64,000 nt of DNA from Glutamicibacter ardleyensis (GCF_014644555.1 NZ_BMKX01000003.1:227874-291873); one strand, 5' to 3'. Numbered from the stretch's first letter, positions 35,316 to 44,609 are shown. A program made the numbers and translations. The notes: generated by a model not told the origin, from the letters alone.

Positions 35316-35424
35316 TGTGTGGATCTACTGTTTTCTGGGGCGGGTGGGGCTGATCTGGTCGGCATTTTCCAACCTTTTCGTTGCATCCTTTTCCTACCAA
35401 TACTTTGGAGAGGAGAACGAGATG

Positions 35425-35446
35425 GGGGTGAAGTTTTCTTCACCCC
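35425..35446. terminator. Hairpin downstream of purC
   Basis: GGGGTGAAG (35425-35433) and CTTCACCCC (35438-35446) with a TTTT loop, 19 bases beyond the purC stop. There is no T run on the purC side, so termination strength is uncertain. Confidence 0.55.
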
Positions 35447-35464
35447 GGCCTGCTTTTGGATCGA

Positions 35465-36370
35465 TTAGGCTGAGAACTTCTGCCCGGTCAATCGCTCATA
35501 TGCTTCGATGTAGCGTGCACGGGTCTTTTCGATAATGTCTGCCGGCAACGCCGGAGGCTGCTGCCCGGAATTCTTGTCCCACCCGGATTCTGCCGAGGAC
35601 AACCAGTCACGGACGAATTGCTTGTCAAAGCTGTCCTGAGCCTGGCCAGGTTCATAGGACTGCGCATCCCAGAAACGCGAGGAGTCCGGGGTGAGCACCT
35701 CATCGCCCAAGGTAATGTCCCCGGTCGCAGGATCCAGCCCGAACTCGACCTTCGTATCGGCCAAGATGATGCCGCGCTCGCGGGCAATCTTCTCGGCACG
35801 CTCATAAAGTGCAACGGTCTTTTCCCGCAGTGCTTCGGAGACGTCCAGTCCAACGCGCTCCACGGTCTGCTCAAAGGAAATGTTTTCGTCGTGTTCCCCT
35901 ACTTCGGCCTTGGCCGAAGGGGTGAACAATGCAGGTTGCAACCGTGAACCATCAACTAGGCCTGCTGGCAGTGGCAAGGCGCATACCGTGGAAGACACCT
36001 TGTACTCGGCCAAGCCAGAGCCGGTCAGGTAGCCACGGGCGATGCACTCGATGGGATACATCTCAAGCTTCTCGCACACCATCGCACGTCCGGCAACTGC
36101 TTCTGGCACGTCGGTGGAAATCACGTGATTGGCAAATTCGCTGAGCTGGTTGAACCACCACAGACTGAGCTGGGTCAGTACCTTGCCCTTATCGGGGATC
36201 TCACTGGTCAGTACAAAATCGTAGGCACTGATCCTGTCCGAAGCGACAACGAGCACCCGGTCCGAGTCTGCAAAGCTGACACCTGCAGGTACGTAAAGAT
36301 CCCGGACCTTGCCGGAGTAGAAATGGTCCCAACCTTCTAAGGAAAGTGTTTCTGTCTGCAATCCTGCCAT
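35465..36370 (-). CDS. purC: SAICAR synthase
   Basis: A 301-residue purine enzyme joining CAIR and aspartate with ATP. Landmarks are GKVRDLY (SGKVRDLYVPAG, near residue 15), ASDRISAYD, the PIECIARGYLTGSG segment, and IILADTKVEFGLD with DEVLTPDSSRFW. The length is normal for the actinobacterial form. Its ATG overlaps the purD stop by one base (TAATG), so purD and purC are translationally coupled. It borders the accessory island on its downstream side. Confidence 0.96.
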   Translation of the reverse strand: MAGLQTETLSLEGWDHFYSGKVRDLYVPAGVSFADSDRVLVVASDRISAYDFVLTSEIPDKGKVLTQLSLWWFNQLSEFANHVISTDVPEAVAGRAMVCEKLEMYPIECIARGYLTGSGLAEYKVSSTVCALPLPAGLVDGSRLQPALFTPSAKAEVGEHDENISFEQTVERVGLDVSEALREKTVALYERAEKIARERGIILADTKVEFGLDPATGDITLGDEVLTPDSSRFWDAQSYEPGQAQDSFDKQFVRDWLSSAESGWDKNSGQQPPALPADIIEKTRARYIEAYERLTGQKFSA

Positions 36371-37656
36371 TACTTGCTTTCCTTAGTCGTGAGGATTTCT
36401 CCACGTTCGGCCTTCAAAGCGATGTCGCTGCGCGACTGCGCTCCAGGCCAACTGATCTTCGCAACACCGGCATAGGCACTTGCCCGGGCACTGGCTAGAT
36501 CATCACCCAGGGCAACGACGGCCAGAACCCGACCACCGGACACGATGGTGTTGCCGTCGGCATCGGCGCTGGTGCCAGCATGCATGACATGGACGTTGGG
36601 AACCGCGTTGGCTTGGTCAAGCCCGTGGATTATTCCACCCTTCACCGGGGTGTCAGGATAGTTCTCTGCGGCAATGACTACGTCAACTGCGGTCTGAGAA
36701 GACCAGCGCAGCTGTTCGGCGTCATCCAGTGTTCCATTCGCCGCAGCTAGCAGGATGCCGCCTAACGGAGTCTTCAGGCGAGCCAGCACCGCTTGGGTCT
36801 CCGGGTCGCCGAAGCGCGCGTTGAACTCGATCACGCGGATGCCACGCTTGGTGATGGCAAGGCCGCAGTACAGCACACCGGTGAACGGGGTGCCGCGCTT
36901 TTCCATTTCGCGCAACGTTGGGTAGGCGACGCGGTCCATGACCTCGTCGACAAAGGTTTCGGGCAGCCATTCAAGCGGTGAGTAGGCGCCCATACCACCG
37001 GTATTGGGCCCCTGATCGTTGTCGAAGATTCGTTTGAAGTCTTGCGCCGGGGCCAAAGGCACCGCGTGCTTACCGTCGCAAATGACGAAGAGCGATACTT
37101 CTGGGCCATCCAAGAATTCTTCGATGACCACGGTACCGCCGGCGGCAAAGCAGACTTCGGCGTGGGCCAGGGCTTCGGCGCGGTCATTGGTGACCACGAC
37201 ACCCTTTCCGGCTGCCAAGCCGTCGTCTTTAACCACGTAGGGTGCGCCAAAGTCGTCAAGCGCCGAGGCTGCTTCTGCCGAGTTGGTGGCCACATGCGCC
37301 ATCGCGGTGGGCACCTGTGCGGCGGCCATCACGTCCTTGGCGAATGCTTTGGAAGCCTCCAGCTGGGCTGCGGCCTTGGTTGGTCCGAAAACGGGGATGC
37401 CCGCTTCGATTAACGCGTCGGCAACACCGGCGGCCAAGGGCGCTTCGGGACCAACGATCACTAGCTCGCTTGCCAGTTCGTTAGCCAGCGCCAGCACCGC
37501 TTGTGGGTCTTGCGCATCGATGTTGTGGGTGGTGACGTCCTGTGCGATACCGGCGTTACCGGGAGCGCAATGAACCTCATTGACGTAGGGGTCTGCACTC
37601 AGTGCACGGACAATTGCATGCTCACGGCCGCCTGGGCCAATAACCAGTACCTTCAC
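36370..37656 (-). CDS. purD: Phosphoribosylamine-glycine ligase (GAR synthetase)
   Basis: A 428-residue ATP-grasp enzyme making GAR from phosphoribosylamine and glycine. The N-terminal GPGGREHAI motif follows the GTG start at 37656 (VKVLVIGPGGREHA); the frame is open further to 37716, but the family starts here. Other landmarks are YVVKDDGLAAGKGV, EEFLDGPEVSLF, the segment PNTGGMGAYSP and EFNARFGDPETQ. It is first of the purD-purC pair; a divergent asparaginase gene starts 143 bases away. Confidence 0.96.
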   Translation of the reverse strand: MKVLVIGPGGREHAIVRALSADPYVNEVHCAPGNAGIAQDVTTHNIDAQDPQAVLALANELASELVIVGPEAPLAAGVADALIEAGIPVFGPTKAAAQLEASKAFAKDVMAAAQVPTAMAHVATNSAEAASALDDFGAPYVVKDDGLAAGKGVVVTNDRAEALAHAEVCFAAGGTVVIEEFLDGPEVSLFVICDGKHAVPLAPAQDFKRIFDNDQGPNTGGMGAYSPLEWLPETFVDEVMDRVAYPTLREMEKRGTPFTGVLYCGLAITKRGIRVIEFNARFGDPETQAVLARLKTPLGGILLAAANGTLDDAEQLRWSSQTAVDVVIAAENYPDTPVKGGIIHGLDQANAVPNVHVMHAGTSADADGNTIVSGGRVLAVVALGDDLASARASAYAGVAKISWPGAQSRSDIALKAERGEILTTKESK

Positions 37657-37799
37657 CTCGCCGAGTTTACCGGAGATTAGTGCCAGGTTATTGGTCTGTG
37701 ACCGGTCAATGAACACTTCTTACGAGTCACTATTTCTCTTCGGGTTTCTAGGGTTTCCTGATATTTGAGGTGCTCTAAGCACCGCTTAGACTGAGTCTT

Positions 37800-38792
37800 A
37801 TGGCTTCGGCGATAGACATCACACACTGCACAGAGCTGCTTCGGGTTACCCGTAATTCGGTCGTTGAATCCAGACATTATGGAGCCGCGGTGGTGCTGGA
37901 CGCTTCGGGAGAAATACTTGAAGCCCTCGGCGATCCGCAGGCCCTGATCTTTCCGCGTTCCGCGCTGAAACCTTTTCAAGCTATCGGTTCTCTGCGTGCC
38001 GGGGCGGTTCTGAGCTCCGCCCAACTAGCTTTGGCTTGCGCCAGCCACCTGGGTACCGCCAGACATCAGCAGTTGGCGCACAGTGTGCTCGCCTCGGTGA
38101 ACTTGGGCGAAGATCATTTGCAGTGTCCGGCTTCATGGCCAGGCGATTCCGCCGCCAGAACCGAAATGATCATCGGTGGGCACAGTCAAAACAAGTTGGC
38201 ATTCAACTGTTCGGGCAAACATGCGGCATTTCTTGCCGCCGCGGTATCGCGCGGAGAACCGGTAGAAACGTATCTGAATCCAGAACATCCGGTACAGCAG
38301 TGCGCGTTAGAAGCAATTGAAGAATTCTGCGGACCGGTAACTTTTGTGGGGGTGGATGGGTGCGGTGCTCCGGCACCGCAGATATCCTTGCATTCCTTAG
38401 CCAAGGGGTTCAAAAATCTCAGTACCAGCAGCGATCAGCATGTTCGTGCCGTCGCACACGCGATGCGCGAACATCCTTGGGCGGTACGCGGTCCCGGCAG
38501 CCCGAACACCATAGTTAGCGAATCCACCGGGATTATTGCCAAGTTGGGTGCCGAAGGCGTGCTGGGCATGAGCACCAACCAAGGGGTGAGCGTTGCGGTC
38601 AAAATGCTGGATGGCTCACCGCGCGGAATGGACCTGCTGGCTCTGGGGCTGCTGGCCAAACATGGTGCCCTCACACCGCAGAAGCTGCAAGAATTGTCTT
38701 CTAAACTGGCGCCGGCAGGCACCACCGAGGGTTCCCGCGCAGCGCAGATTCACTATGCCGGTCAGCGATTCTTGCCTGGCTCGCCTCGATGA
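37800..38792 (+). CDS. Asparaginase (AII-type)
   Basis: A 330-residue protein of the thermolabile asparaginase II family (Rhizobium AII type), converting asparagine to aspartate and ammonia. Landmarks are VESRHYGAAVV at the N-terminus, FPRSALKPFQAI, NCSGKHAAFLAAA with its conserved Cys-Ser-Gly-Lys, and VDGCGAPAP. There is no signal peptide, so it should be cytoplasmic. It is divergent from purD and followed after 63 bases by the sterol-carrier-like gene; together with purF and purM this is a run of plus-strand genes. Confidence 0.93.
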   Translation: MASAIDITHCTELLRVTRNSVVESRHYGAAVVLDASGEILEALGDPQALIFPRSALKPFQAIGSLRAGAVLSSAQLALACASHLGTARHQQLAHSVLASVNLGEDHLQCPASWPGDSAARTEMIIGGHSQNKLAFNCSGKHAAFLAAAVSRGEPVETYLNPEHPVQQCALEAIEEFCGPVTFVGVDGCGAPAPQISLHSLAKGFKNLSTSSDQHVRAVAHAMREHPWAVRGPGSPNTIVSESTGIIAKLGAEGVLGMSTNQGVSVAVKMLDGSPRGMDLLALGLLAKHGALTPQKLQELSSKLAPAGTTEGSRAAQIHYAGQRFLPGSPR

Positions 38793-38855
38793 TGCCGAGG
38801 CTCGCAGCGCGAAATATGACATTTTCACGTCATCGAAGGAGTCAGATCTAAGGCC

Positions 38856-39236
38856 ATGGCGATCAAAAGAAGAATCGATGAACCTACCGGGCGCACGGCG
38901 TTACGCGAGTGGGCGCAAAATGCTGGAACTGGCGGGAAAACAGGGCGTTCCACGCTCGCTACGGCGGTGCGTTTTACGTTGGAGGAACTCGCCTCGCGGG
39001 CCGAGGGAAACTCGGTTGAAGTGCGCATCCCGCCCTTCGGTGTGACCCAATGCATTGAAGGACCTCGGCATACCAGGGGAACCCCTCCGAATGTGGTCGA
39101 AATGCCTGCTGAATTATGGCTATCGCTAGTCACCGGGAGAACCGATTGGGCTACGGCCGTGCAATCGGGGCAATTGCATGCCTCCGGACTAAGGGCAGAC
39201 TTGTCGGCACATCTGCCACTAATTGAGTACCCTTAA
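38856..39236 (+). CDS. Sterol carrier family (SCP2-like) protein
   Basis: A 126-residue small protein with the actinobacterial sterol-carrier-family pattern: AVRFTLEELASRAEGNSVEVRIPPFGVTQCIEG in the middle and VEMPAELWLSLVTGRTDWATAV then SGLRADLSAHLPL at the end. SCP2 folds bind lipids or acyl chains; the role of this family is not known. It is repeatedly found just before purF in Micrococcaceae (recalled, not tested). It lies 3 bases before the next small gene. Confidence 0.87.
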   Translation: MAIKRRIDEPTGRTALREWAQNAGTGGKTGRSTLATAVRFTLEELASRAEGNSVEVRIPPFGVTQCIEGPRHTRGTPPNVVEMPAELWLSLVTGRTDWATAVQSGQLHASGLRADLSAHLPLIEYP

Positions 39237-39239
39237 AGT

Positions 39240-39563
39240 ATGGAGCAACACCCCGCCACCCCGTCATCCGCTGATCAGCCAATTACCGTGCTGGTTCATG
39301 CGGCACCACGTTTCTGGCCATTTGTACTGACCGGCGCCGTTCTCGGTGCGCTGATCGGTGCCATCATTGGCTTCCTTGGTGAACCTTCAATGGATTACAC
39401 CGTAGGTTCGGCTATCGGATTCTTCGCCATGTTTTGTGCAGGACTTGGCATTGGGCTGGGCGCACTTGCCTTTGTAATTATCGACCGCGTAACTTCGCGC
39501 AAAACCACCCAAAAACTGGCGGTGCCCCTGGCCGGGGATACCACCAGCGAGCAACAAGGCTAG
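39240..39563 (+). CDS. Small membrane protein of unknown function
   Basis: A 107-residue protein with two hydrophobic helices (about residues 24-44, glycine- and alanine-rich, and 58-82) separated by a short loop (EPSMDYTVG). The tails are polar. No catalytic motif is seen. It starts 3 bases after the SCP2-like gene and is probably in the same transcript, upstream of purF by 104 bases. Confidence 0.75.
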   Translation: MEQHPATPSSADQPITVLVHAAPRFWPFVLTGAVLGALIGAIIGFLGEPSMDYTVGSAIGFFAMFCAGLGIGLGALAFVIIDRVTSRKTTQKLAVPLAGDTTSEQQG

Positions 39564-39667
39564 GCGCCCTCCCCTTCCCAGGAAGGCATGTGGCGGCCGC
39601 GCACCTGGTCGTCGCTCACCACATAAGCGGTCGAAGACGACCAATAGATACATGAGAGAATATTGAC

Positions 39668-41191
39668 ATGGCGCGTGGCGATGGACTACTTAATCATGAC
39701 TTGCTTCCCAGCGAAAAAGGTCCGCAGGATGAATGCGGAGTTTTTGGTGTTTGGGCACCTGGCGAAGACGTTGCAAAACTAACTTATTACGGGCTCTACG
39801 CTCTGCAGCACCGTGGACAAGAGTCCGCCGGTATTGCCACCAGCGATGGCTCGCGAATCAACGTGTACAAAGACATGGGCTTGGTTTCCCAGGTTTTTGA
39901 TGAAAACACCTTAAATTCGATGACCGGCCACCTAGCAGTTGGCCACTGCCGGTACTCCACCACCGGGGCAAGCCACTGGGCCAACGCGCAGCCAACCTTG
40001 GGCCCTACCCAGACCGGCACCGTCGCTTTGGCGCATAACGGTAACTTAACCAACTCGGCGCAGCTAGCCGAAATGGTGGAGGCTAAGCAGCTGGCCGAAG
40101 GCGGTAAGGTCCGTGGCGAAATCGCTCAGGGCAACACCACCGACACCGCGCTGGTCACCGCGTTGCTTGCTGGCTCCGAAGGCCAGTCCTTAGAAGAAAC
40201 CGCGTTGGAGTTGCTGCCGAAGATTGAAGGCGCATTCTGCTTTGTCTTCATGGATGAAAACACCATGTATGCAGCGCGTGACCCACACGGGGTACGCCCG
40301 CTGGTTCTAGGCCGTTTGGACCGTGGCTGGGTTGTTGCTTCCGAGCAGCCCGGTCTTGCTACCGTCGGCGCCTCATTCATTCGTGAAATTGAGCCTGGCG
40401 AACTGATCGCTATCGATGAAAGTGGCGTGCGTTCTACTCGCTTCGCCGAAGCCACCCCGAAGGGTTGCGTCTTCGAGTACGTGTACCTAGCCCGCCCGGA
40501 TGCTTCCATTGCTGGCCGCTCAGTGTATGAAGCTCGCGTAGAAATGGGCCGTCAGCTGGCCCGTGAAAACAGTGCGGATGCAGATATTGTCATCCCGGTC
40601 CCGGAATCCGGCACACCTGCCGCCATTGGTTATGCCGAGGAATCAGGGATTCCTTTCACCCACGGTTTCGTCAAGAACGCCTATGTGGGCCGCACCTTCA
40701 TCCAGCCCTCGCAGACCTTGCGTCAGCTGGGTATCAAGCTGAAACTTAATGCTTTGGAAACCGTGCTGCGCGGCAAACGCGTGGTTGTGGTGGACGATTC
40801 GATTGTGCGCGGTAATACCCAGCGCGCCGTGGTGCGGATGTTGCGCGAAGCTGGTGCCGCCGAGGTCCACGTAAAGATCTCTTCACCACCGGTGAAGTGG
40901 CCTTGCTTCTACGGCATCGATTTCGCCACCCGTGCGGAACTGATTGCCAATGGTGCTGCCGTGGATGAAATCGGTAAGTCCATCGGCGCCGATTCTTTGG
41001 CTTACATTTCCGAGGAAGGCATGATCGGTTCGACCTTGCAGCCTCGCGAGAAGCTGTGCACCGCGTGCTTTACCGGCGACTACCCGATTGCGCTGCCAGG
41101 TGATGAGCGCCGCGGGAAGAACCTGCTGGAGAAGAGCAACCAGGGCGGCTGCGAGCCGGGCCCGGATGCCGAACTCGAATCTTCCCTGTAA
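39668..41191 (+). CDS. purF: Amidophosphoribosyltransferase
   Basis: A 507-residue enzyme making phosphoribosylamine from PRPP and glutamine, the first step of purine synthesis. A propeptide (MARGDGLL...QDE) precedes the nucleophile cysteine in ECGVFGVWAP. The glutaminase has YALQHRGQESAGI and HNGNLTN; the PRPP loop is VVVVDDSIVRGNTQR. Cysteines in GCVFEY, KWPCFYG and LCTAC fit the [4Fe-4S] ligands of the Bacillus-type enzyme. RBS-like GAGAG lies 9 bases before the ATG at 39668. purM follows 76 bases later. Confidence 0.97.
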   Translation: MARGDGLLNHDLLPSEKGPQDECGVFGVWAPGEDVAKLTYYGLYALQHRGQESAGIATSDGSRINVYKDMGLVSQVFDENTLNSMTGHLAVGHCRYSTTGASHWANAQPTLGPTQTGTVALAHNGNLTNSAQLAEMVEAKQLAEGGKVRGEIAQGNTTDTALVTALLAGSEGQSLEETALELLPKIEGAFCFVFMDENTMYAARDPHGVRPLVLGRLDRGWVVASEQPGLATVGASFIREIEPGELIAIDESGVRSTRFAEATPKGCVFEYVYLARPDASIAGRSVYEARVEMGRQLARENSADADIVIPVPESGTPAAIGYAEESGIPFTHGFVKNAYVGRTFIQPSQTLRQLGIKLKLNALETVLRGKRVVVVDDSIVRGNTQRAVVRMLREAGAAEVHVKISSPPVKWPCFYGIDFATRAELIANGAAVDEIGKSIGADSLAYISEEGMIGSTLQPREKLCTACFTGDYPIALPGDERRGKNLLEKSNQGGCEPGPDAELESSL

Positions 41192-41267
41192 CTAGCCACC
41201 TCACTACTACCTCGTTGCAAGCGGCACCGTTACCTCGGTGTTCACGACAGAAAAGGACCCATCTGCC

Positions 41268-42410
41268 ATGAGCGGCACGCAAGAGCAGCCCACCTCCATC
41301 ACCTACGCCGGAGCCGGTGTCGACGTCGAGGCCGGTGACCGCGCCGTTGAACTGATGAAGGGCGCCATCAAGGCCACGCACACTTCCGGAGTAGTCGGCG
41401 GGGTCGGCGGTTTCGCTGGCCTATTCGATGTTTCTTTCCTGACCGGATACAAGAAGCCTTACCTAGCAACTTCCACCGATGGTGTGGGCACCAAGGTGGC
41501 TATCGCCCAGAAGCTAGATATCCACGACACCATCGGTCAGGACCTGGTCGGCATGGTGGTAGATGACATCGTAGTGGTTGGCGCGAAGCCGCTGTTCATG
41601 ACCGATTACATCGCTACCGGCAAGGTAGTTCCGGAGCGTATCGCCGACATCGTGCGAGGTATCGCCGAGGGTTGCAAGCTCGCAGGCACCGCATTGGTAG
41701 GCGGCGAAACCGCTGAGCACCCAGGCTTGCTGGCCGAAGACGAATACGACGTGGCAGGTGCCGCCACCGGTGTTATCGAGGCAGATCAGCTGCTCGGCCC
41801 AGAACGTGTGCTGGCCGGCGACGTTGTCATCGGTATGGCTTCCTCAGGCATCCACTCCAACGGTTACTCGCTGGTGCGCCGTGTGATCGCACATGCTAAG
41901 TGGGAACTAGAGCGTGAGGTCGCCGAGTTCGGCCGCACCTTGGGCGAGGAACTGTTGGTTCCGACCCGCATTTACACCACTGCCTGCTTGGACTTGATTG
42001 ATGAATTGAATACCGGAGAAGACTTCGGCGTTCACGGCTTCAGCCACGTTACCGGTGGCGGTCTGGCAGCTAACTTGGCTCGCGTACTCCCCCAGGGCCT
42101 GATGGCCCGCGTGGATCGCTCCACCTGGTCGCTTCCAGCGGTCTTCTCCACGATTGCTTCCCTCGGCAACGTTCCGTTGCCTGACCTTGAGCGCACCCTG
42201 AACCTGGGTGTGGGCATGGTGGCAGTAGTGGACCAGAGTGTTGCTGACCGCGCGGTGGCGCTGTTGAACAAGGCTGGCATGGGTGCATGGATCATGGGCT
42301 CGGTAGAGAAGCTTGACCCATCGGCTAGCTCGGCAGGTCTGGACTATGTACAGGGTGCCAAGGGTGTTGACGGTGGCGGCGTGCTGCTGACCGGTAACTA
42401 CGCCAAGTAA
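41268..42410 (+). CDS. purM: AIR synthetase (phosphoribosylformylglycinamidine cyclo-ligase)
   Basis: A 380-residue enzyme closing the imidazole ring from FGAM. Landmarks are ITYAGAGVDVEAGDRAVELMK, STDGVGTKVAIAQ, VDDIVVVGAKPLFMTDYIATGK, GGETAEHPG and GIHSNGYSLVRRV. The ATG at 41268 is preferred over an upstream in-frame GTG at 41238 because AAAAGGA lies 10 bases before it. It follows purF and ends at a good terminator. Confidence 0.97.
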   Translation: MSGTQEQPTSITYAGAGVDVEAGDRAVELMKGAIKATHTSGVVGGVGGFAGLFDVSFLTGYKKPYLATSTDGVGTKVAIAQKLDIHDTIGQDLVGMVVDDIVVVGAKPLFMTDYIATGKVVPERIADIVRGIAEGCKLAGTALVGGETAEHPGLLAEDEYDVAGAATGVIEADQLLGPERVLAGDVVIGMASSGIHSNGYSLVRRVIAHAKWELEREVAEFGRTLGEELLVPTRIYTTACLDLIDELNTGEDFGVHGFSHVTGGGLAANLARVLPQGLMARVDRSTWSLPAVFSTIASLGNVPLPDLERTLNLGVGMVAVVDQSVADRAVALLNKAGMGAWIMGSVEKLDPSASSAGLDYVQGAKGVDGGGVLLTGNYAK

Positions 42411-42426
42411 CTGCTAGTTTAACGAT

Positions 42427-42469
42427 TTGATGCGTCGCCCCCTTTCCGGGTGTGACGCATCAATTCTTT
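42427..42469. terminator. Terminator between purM and the sirtuin gene
   Basis: TTGATGCGTC (42427-42436) pairs with GACGCATCAA (42454-42463), followed by TTCTTT. It serves the convergent genes. Confidence 0.8.
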
Positions 42470-42481
42470 AAAGTGACCCGG

Positions 42482-43402
42482 CTAGTGAAGCTGGGACAGT
42501 GCCTGATCCAGCGGAACCCGCCAACGCCAGGTGGCCTTCTGCTCGCCACGCACGTGCCCGTTAGTTACCAAGGCAACAGGCAAACCTCTCTTAACAAAGT
42601 TCAAAAGGATTTTGTACCCGCTCATCACCGCCAATGACGAGCCAAGCACCAGCAACGAGTCGGAGCTTTCTTCAAGCCTGGCAATTTGCTCCTTGCGTTC
42701 GGCTGGCACGTTTTCCCCGAAGTAGACAACGTCCGGCTTCAAAGCCAGCGAGCCACAATACAGACAGCTTCCCATCACAAAGCGGTCAACCAGGTACTGA
42801 GGTAGTTCTACGTCACCGTCCGGGTTGATGGCGCTAGGATCGACGTCTACGGCTTCCAGGTAGCCAACGTTGAGCTCTTGGAGCCGGTCATCAAAATGCT
42901 GCCGGTCTTCGGATTTCCCACAATCTAGGCAACGCACTATCGAGAGGTCCCCATGCACCGGGATCACCGTCTTGGAACCAGCTTGCTGGTGCAAGCCATC
43001 AACATTCTGGGTGATGATGCCGCTGATTCGACCTTCTTCTTCCCAACGCACTAGTCGGTGGTGGATGGCGTTAGGCTCGGCCCGAAACATGTGCCGCCAG
43101 CCAACAAATCCGCGGGCCCAATAGCGTTGGCGTGCTTCGGGTCGATACTTGAATTCTTGATAGGTCATCGGACGGTGACGCTGTAAGGAACCGTTCGGGC
43201 CGCGGTAGTCAGGAATACCCGAATCTGTGGAGACTCCGGCTCCGGTCACCACCAGGACGTTGCCACGGTCCAGCTGAGCTTGAACTCCGGCCCGAGCTTC
43301 TGCGTTGGGATGCGGCTGCGCTTGTTGCTCAACGATGCGTTGCATCGAACGTATGGCAGATTGATGGGCCATCTGAATCGATAGCTCTTCGGGTGTACTC
43401 AC
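42482..43402 (-). CDS. Sirtuin NAD-dependent protein deacylase
   Basis: A 306-residue Sir2 protein. NAD-binding motif GAGVSTDSGIPDYRG, the catalytic region TQNVDGLHQQAG with the general base in VHGDL, and two zinc cysteine pairs (CLDC, CLYC) are all present. It removes acyl groups from lysines. A natural target is acetyl-CoA synthetase, whose gene is in this window; that link is an inference. The start is a GTG at 43402 (VSTPEELS) with AAAGGG before it; the frame is open to a TTG at 43438. Confidence 0.93.
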   Translation of the reverse strand: MSTPEELSIQMAHQSAIRSMQRIVEQQAQPHPNAEARAGVQAQLDRGNVLVVTGAGVSTDSGIPDYRGPNGSLQRHRPMTYQEFKYRPEARQRYWARGFVGWRHMFRAEPNAIHHRLVRWEEEGRISGIITQNVDGLHQQAGSKTVIPVHGDLSIVRCLDCGKSEDRQHFDDRLQELNVGYLEAVDVDPSAINPDGDVELPQYLVDRFVMGSCLYCGSLALKPDVVYFGENVPAERKEQIARLEESSDSLLVLGSSLAVMSGYKILLNFVKRGLPVALVTNGHVRGEQKATWRWRVPLDQALSQLH

Positions 43403-43432
43403 TAGTGTGCGCCCTTTCGCGGGTTCCGAACA

Positions 43433-43487
43433 CGACAAATGCCGCAGCGACCTAAAGCTAATTTAGCTTAGTCGTTGCGGCTTGTCG
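43433..43487. terminator. Imperfect hairpin between DUF3073 and the sirtuin gene
   Basis: An interrupted inverted repeat from CGACAA to TTGTCG, with inner GCCGCA/TGCGGC and AAGCTA.../TAGCTT pairings. It lies where transcription of the DUF3073 gene should end. Confidence 0.5.
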
Positions 43488-43567
43488 TAAATATGTACTG
43501 TAGAGCTGCACCACTTCAAATGAAGGCTGGCACCCGAGCCAAAGACTCTCGGTTAACTGGCCGATGT

Positions 43568-43786
43568 TTAGTCGGCGTCGTCGTCTCCCGAGTACTTTTT
43601 AGTCTGCTCGTCGTATTTCGAATATTCGTCGTCATACGAAGAATCAACAGGCACCGGTTTTGGGGTCTGATGTTCGGACCTGATACCCAGCTCTCGCTCG
43701 AGTGCTGTCAGGTCAGTCGAGGGCGAGTAGTACTTGATGTCTCGCGCTTGACGCTGTGCTTTAGCCTTTTGACGGCCGCGCCCCAT
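43568..43786 (-). CDS. DUF3073 protein
   Basis: A 72-residue hydrophilic protein with the DUF3073 start MGRGRQKAKAQRQARDIKYYSPSTD, then an acidic tyrosine-containing C-terminus (YDDEYSKYDEQ). It is widespread in actinobacteria and of unknown function; the basic N-terminus suggests nucleic acid or ribosome contact, which is conjecture. The ATG at 43786 follows AGAGGGGG by 8 bases; the in-frame ATG at 43828 has no support. Confidence 0.88.
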   Translation of the reverse strand: MGRGRQKAKAQRQARDIKYYSPSTDLTALERELGIRSEHQTPKPVPVDSSYDDEYSKYDEQTKKYSGDDDAD

Positions 43787-44008
43787 GGCGTGACCCCCTC
43801 TTTTCAGTAGAGTCGGAAGGTGGTCCACCTAATAGGTGGAGGCCCCCGAATATGTGATCAGTTCTTTCGTAATTAAAGGTTAACACGATTCCACGGCGAG
43901 CGCTGAACGCAACACGTGCCAGACCCGTTAGACTGTCGATTAGTCCAACGACTATTTAGTGAGCTTGCTCCCAAAATATCCTCGGCAATCCTTGAAGGAG
44001 CACTACAG

Positions 44009-44590
44009 GTGGTGGAAAAAGATCTACCCGAGCCGCAGGCGGCTTTACCGCCCCTACAGCCGGAATCGGAGAAGCCCAAACGGCAAATCGGCCAGTGGGT
44101 TTTGCTCGTCATTGCTGTTTTAGCTTTGAGCGCCGCGGTAGTTTTCGTTGTACTTCGCTTTATTACACCAACTACGCCAGAGGCGAACACCGTAGAGCGA
44201 AATGAAAGCCCCGGATTGGACGGAGTGATCGCCGCCTCGATCCCCCCGGAGCAGTTAGTCCTCGGCGACTGCCTGCGTGGCTTTGATTCTCCGCTATCCC
44301 CACAGACGGTTGTTACCTGCGATTCCTCGCATAACGCTCAGCTCATCGGAACCTTCGAGTTGACCGGCGACAAATATCCCGGATCAAATGAGTTGCTCAC
44401 CGAGTCCGAATCGCTGTGCAAATCAGTTTCGCTCGACCCTAGTGCTGGACTGGATTCCACCTGGACGTACCACTTCTCACGCCCCTCGGAAAGTACCTGG
44501 TCCCAAGGTGACCGTCAGGTCTCTTGCTTCCTGGGACTGACCGAGGGAAATGTTCGCAACTCGCTACTTCCCGATAACGAAGAAAGCTAA
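44009..44590 (+). CDS. Septum-formation-domain membrane protein
   Basis: A 193-residue protein with a cytoplasmic Pro/Glu-rich N-terminus, one membrane helix (about residues 31-54), and an exported domain. That domain has paired cysteines and the pattern LGDCLRGFDSP, VVTCDSSHNAQLIGTFEL, ESLCKSV and QVSCFLGL, as in the actinobacterial Septum_form family. The GTG at 44009 is chosen because GAAGGAG lies 8 bases before it; the frame is open to 43916. Its function is not established, despite the family name. Confidence 0.82.
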   Translation: MVEKDLPEPQAALPPLQPESEKPKRQIGQWVLLVIAVLALSAAVVFVVLRFITPTTPEANTVERNESPGLDGVIAASIPPEQLVLGDCLRGFDSPLSPQTVVTCDSSHNAQLIGTFELTGDKYPGSNELLTESESLCKSVSLDPSAGLDSTWTYHFSRPSESTWSQGDRQVSCFLGLTEGNVRNSLLPDNEES

Positions 44591-44609
44591 GTTACGTCAC
44601 TGACTTACG

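Larger units (their letters stand above)
35030..35464. other. Right boundary region of the island, non-coding
   Basis: No credible gene is seen in these 435 bases. They contain two direct copies of TCCCGTAAGC, a 42-bp palindrome with an extra half-site, and a hairpin next to the purC end. Base composition falls from the G+C-rich island to backbone level across about 35.09-35.25 kb. The missing 3' part of the truncated methyltransferase is not found here. Confidence 0.6.

Noticed and set aside
35030..35464. A right-hand inverted copy of the Tn402-like end, or the missing part of the methyltransferase
   Set aside because: Searched by eye for the complement of TGTCATTTTCCGAAG and for a continuing methyltransferase frame; neither was found.
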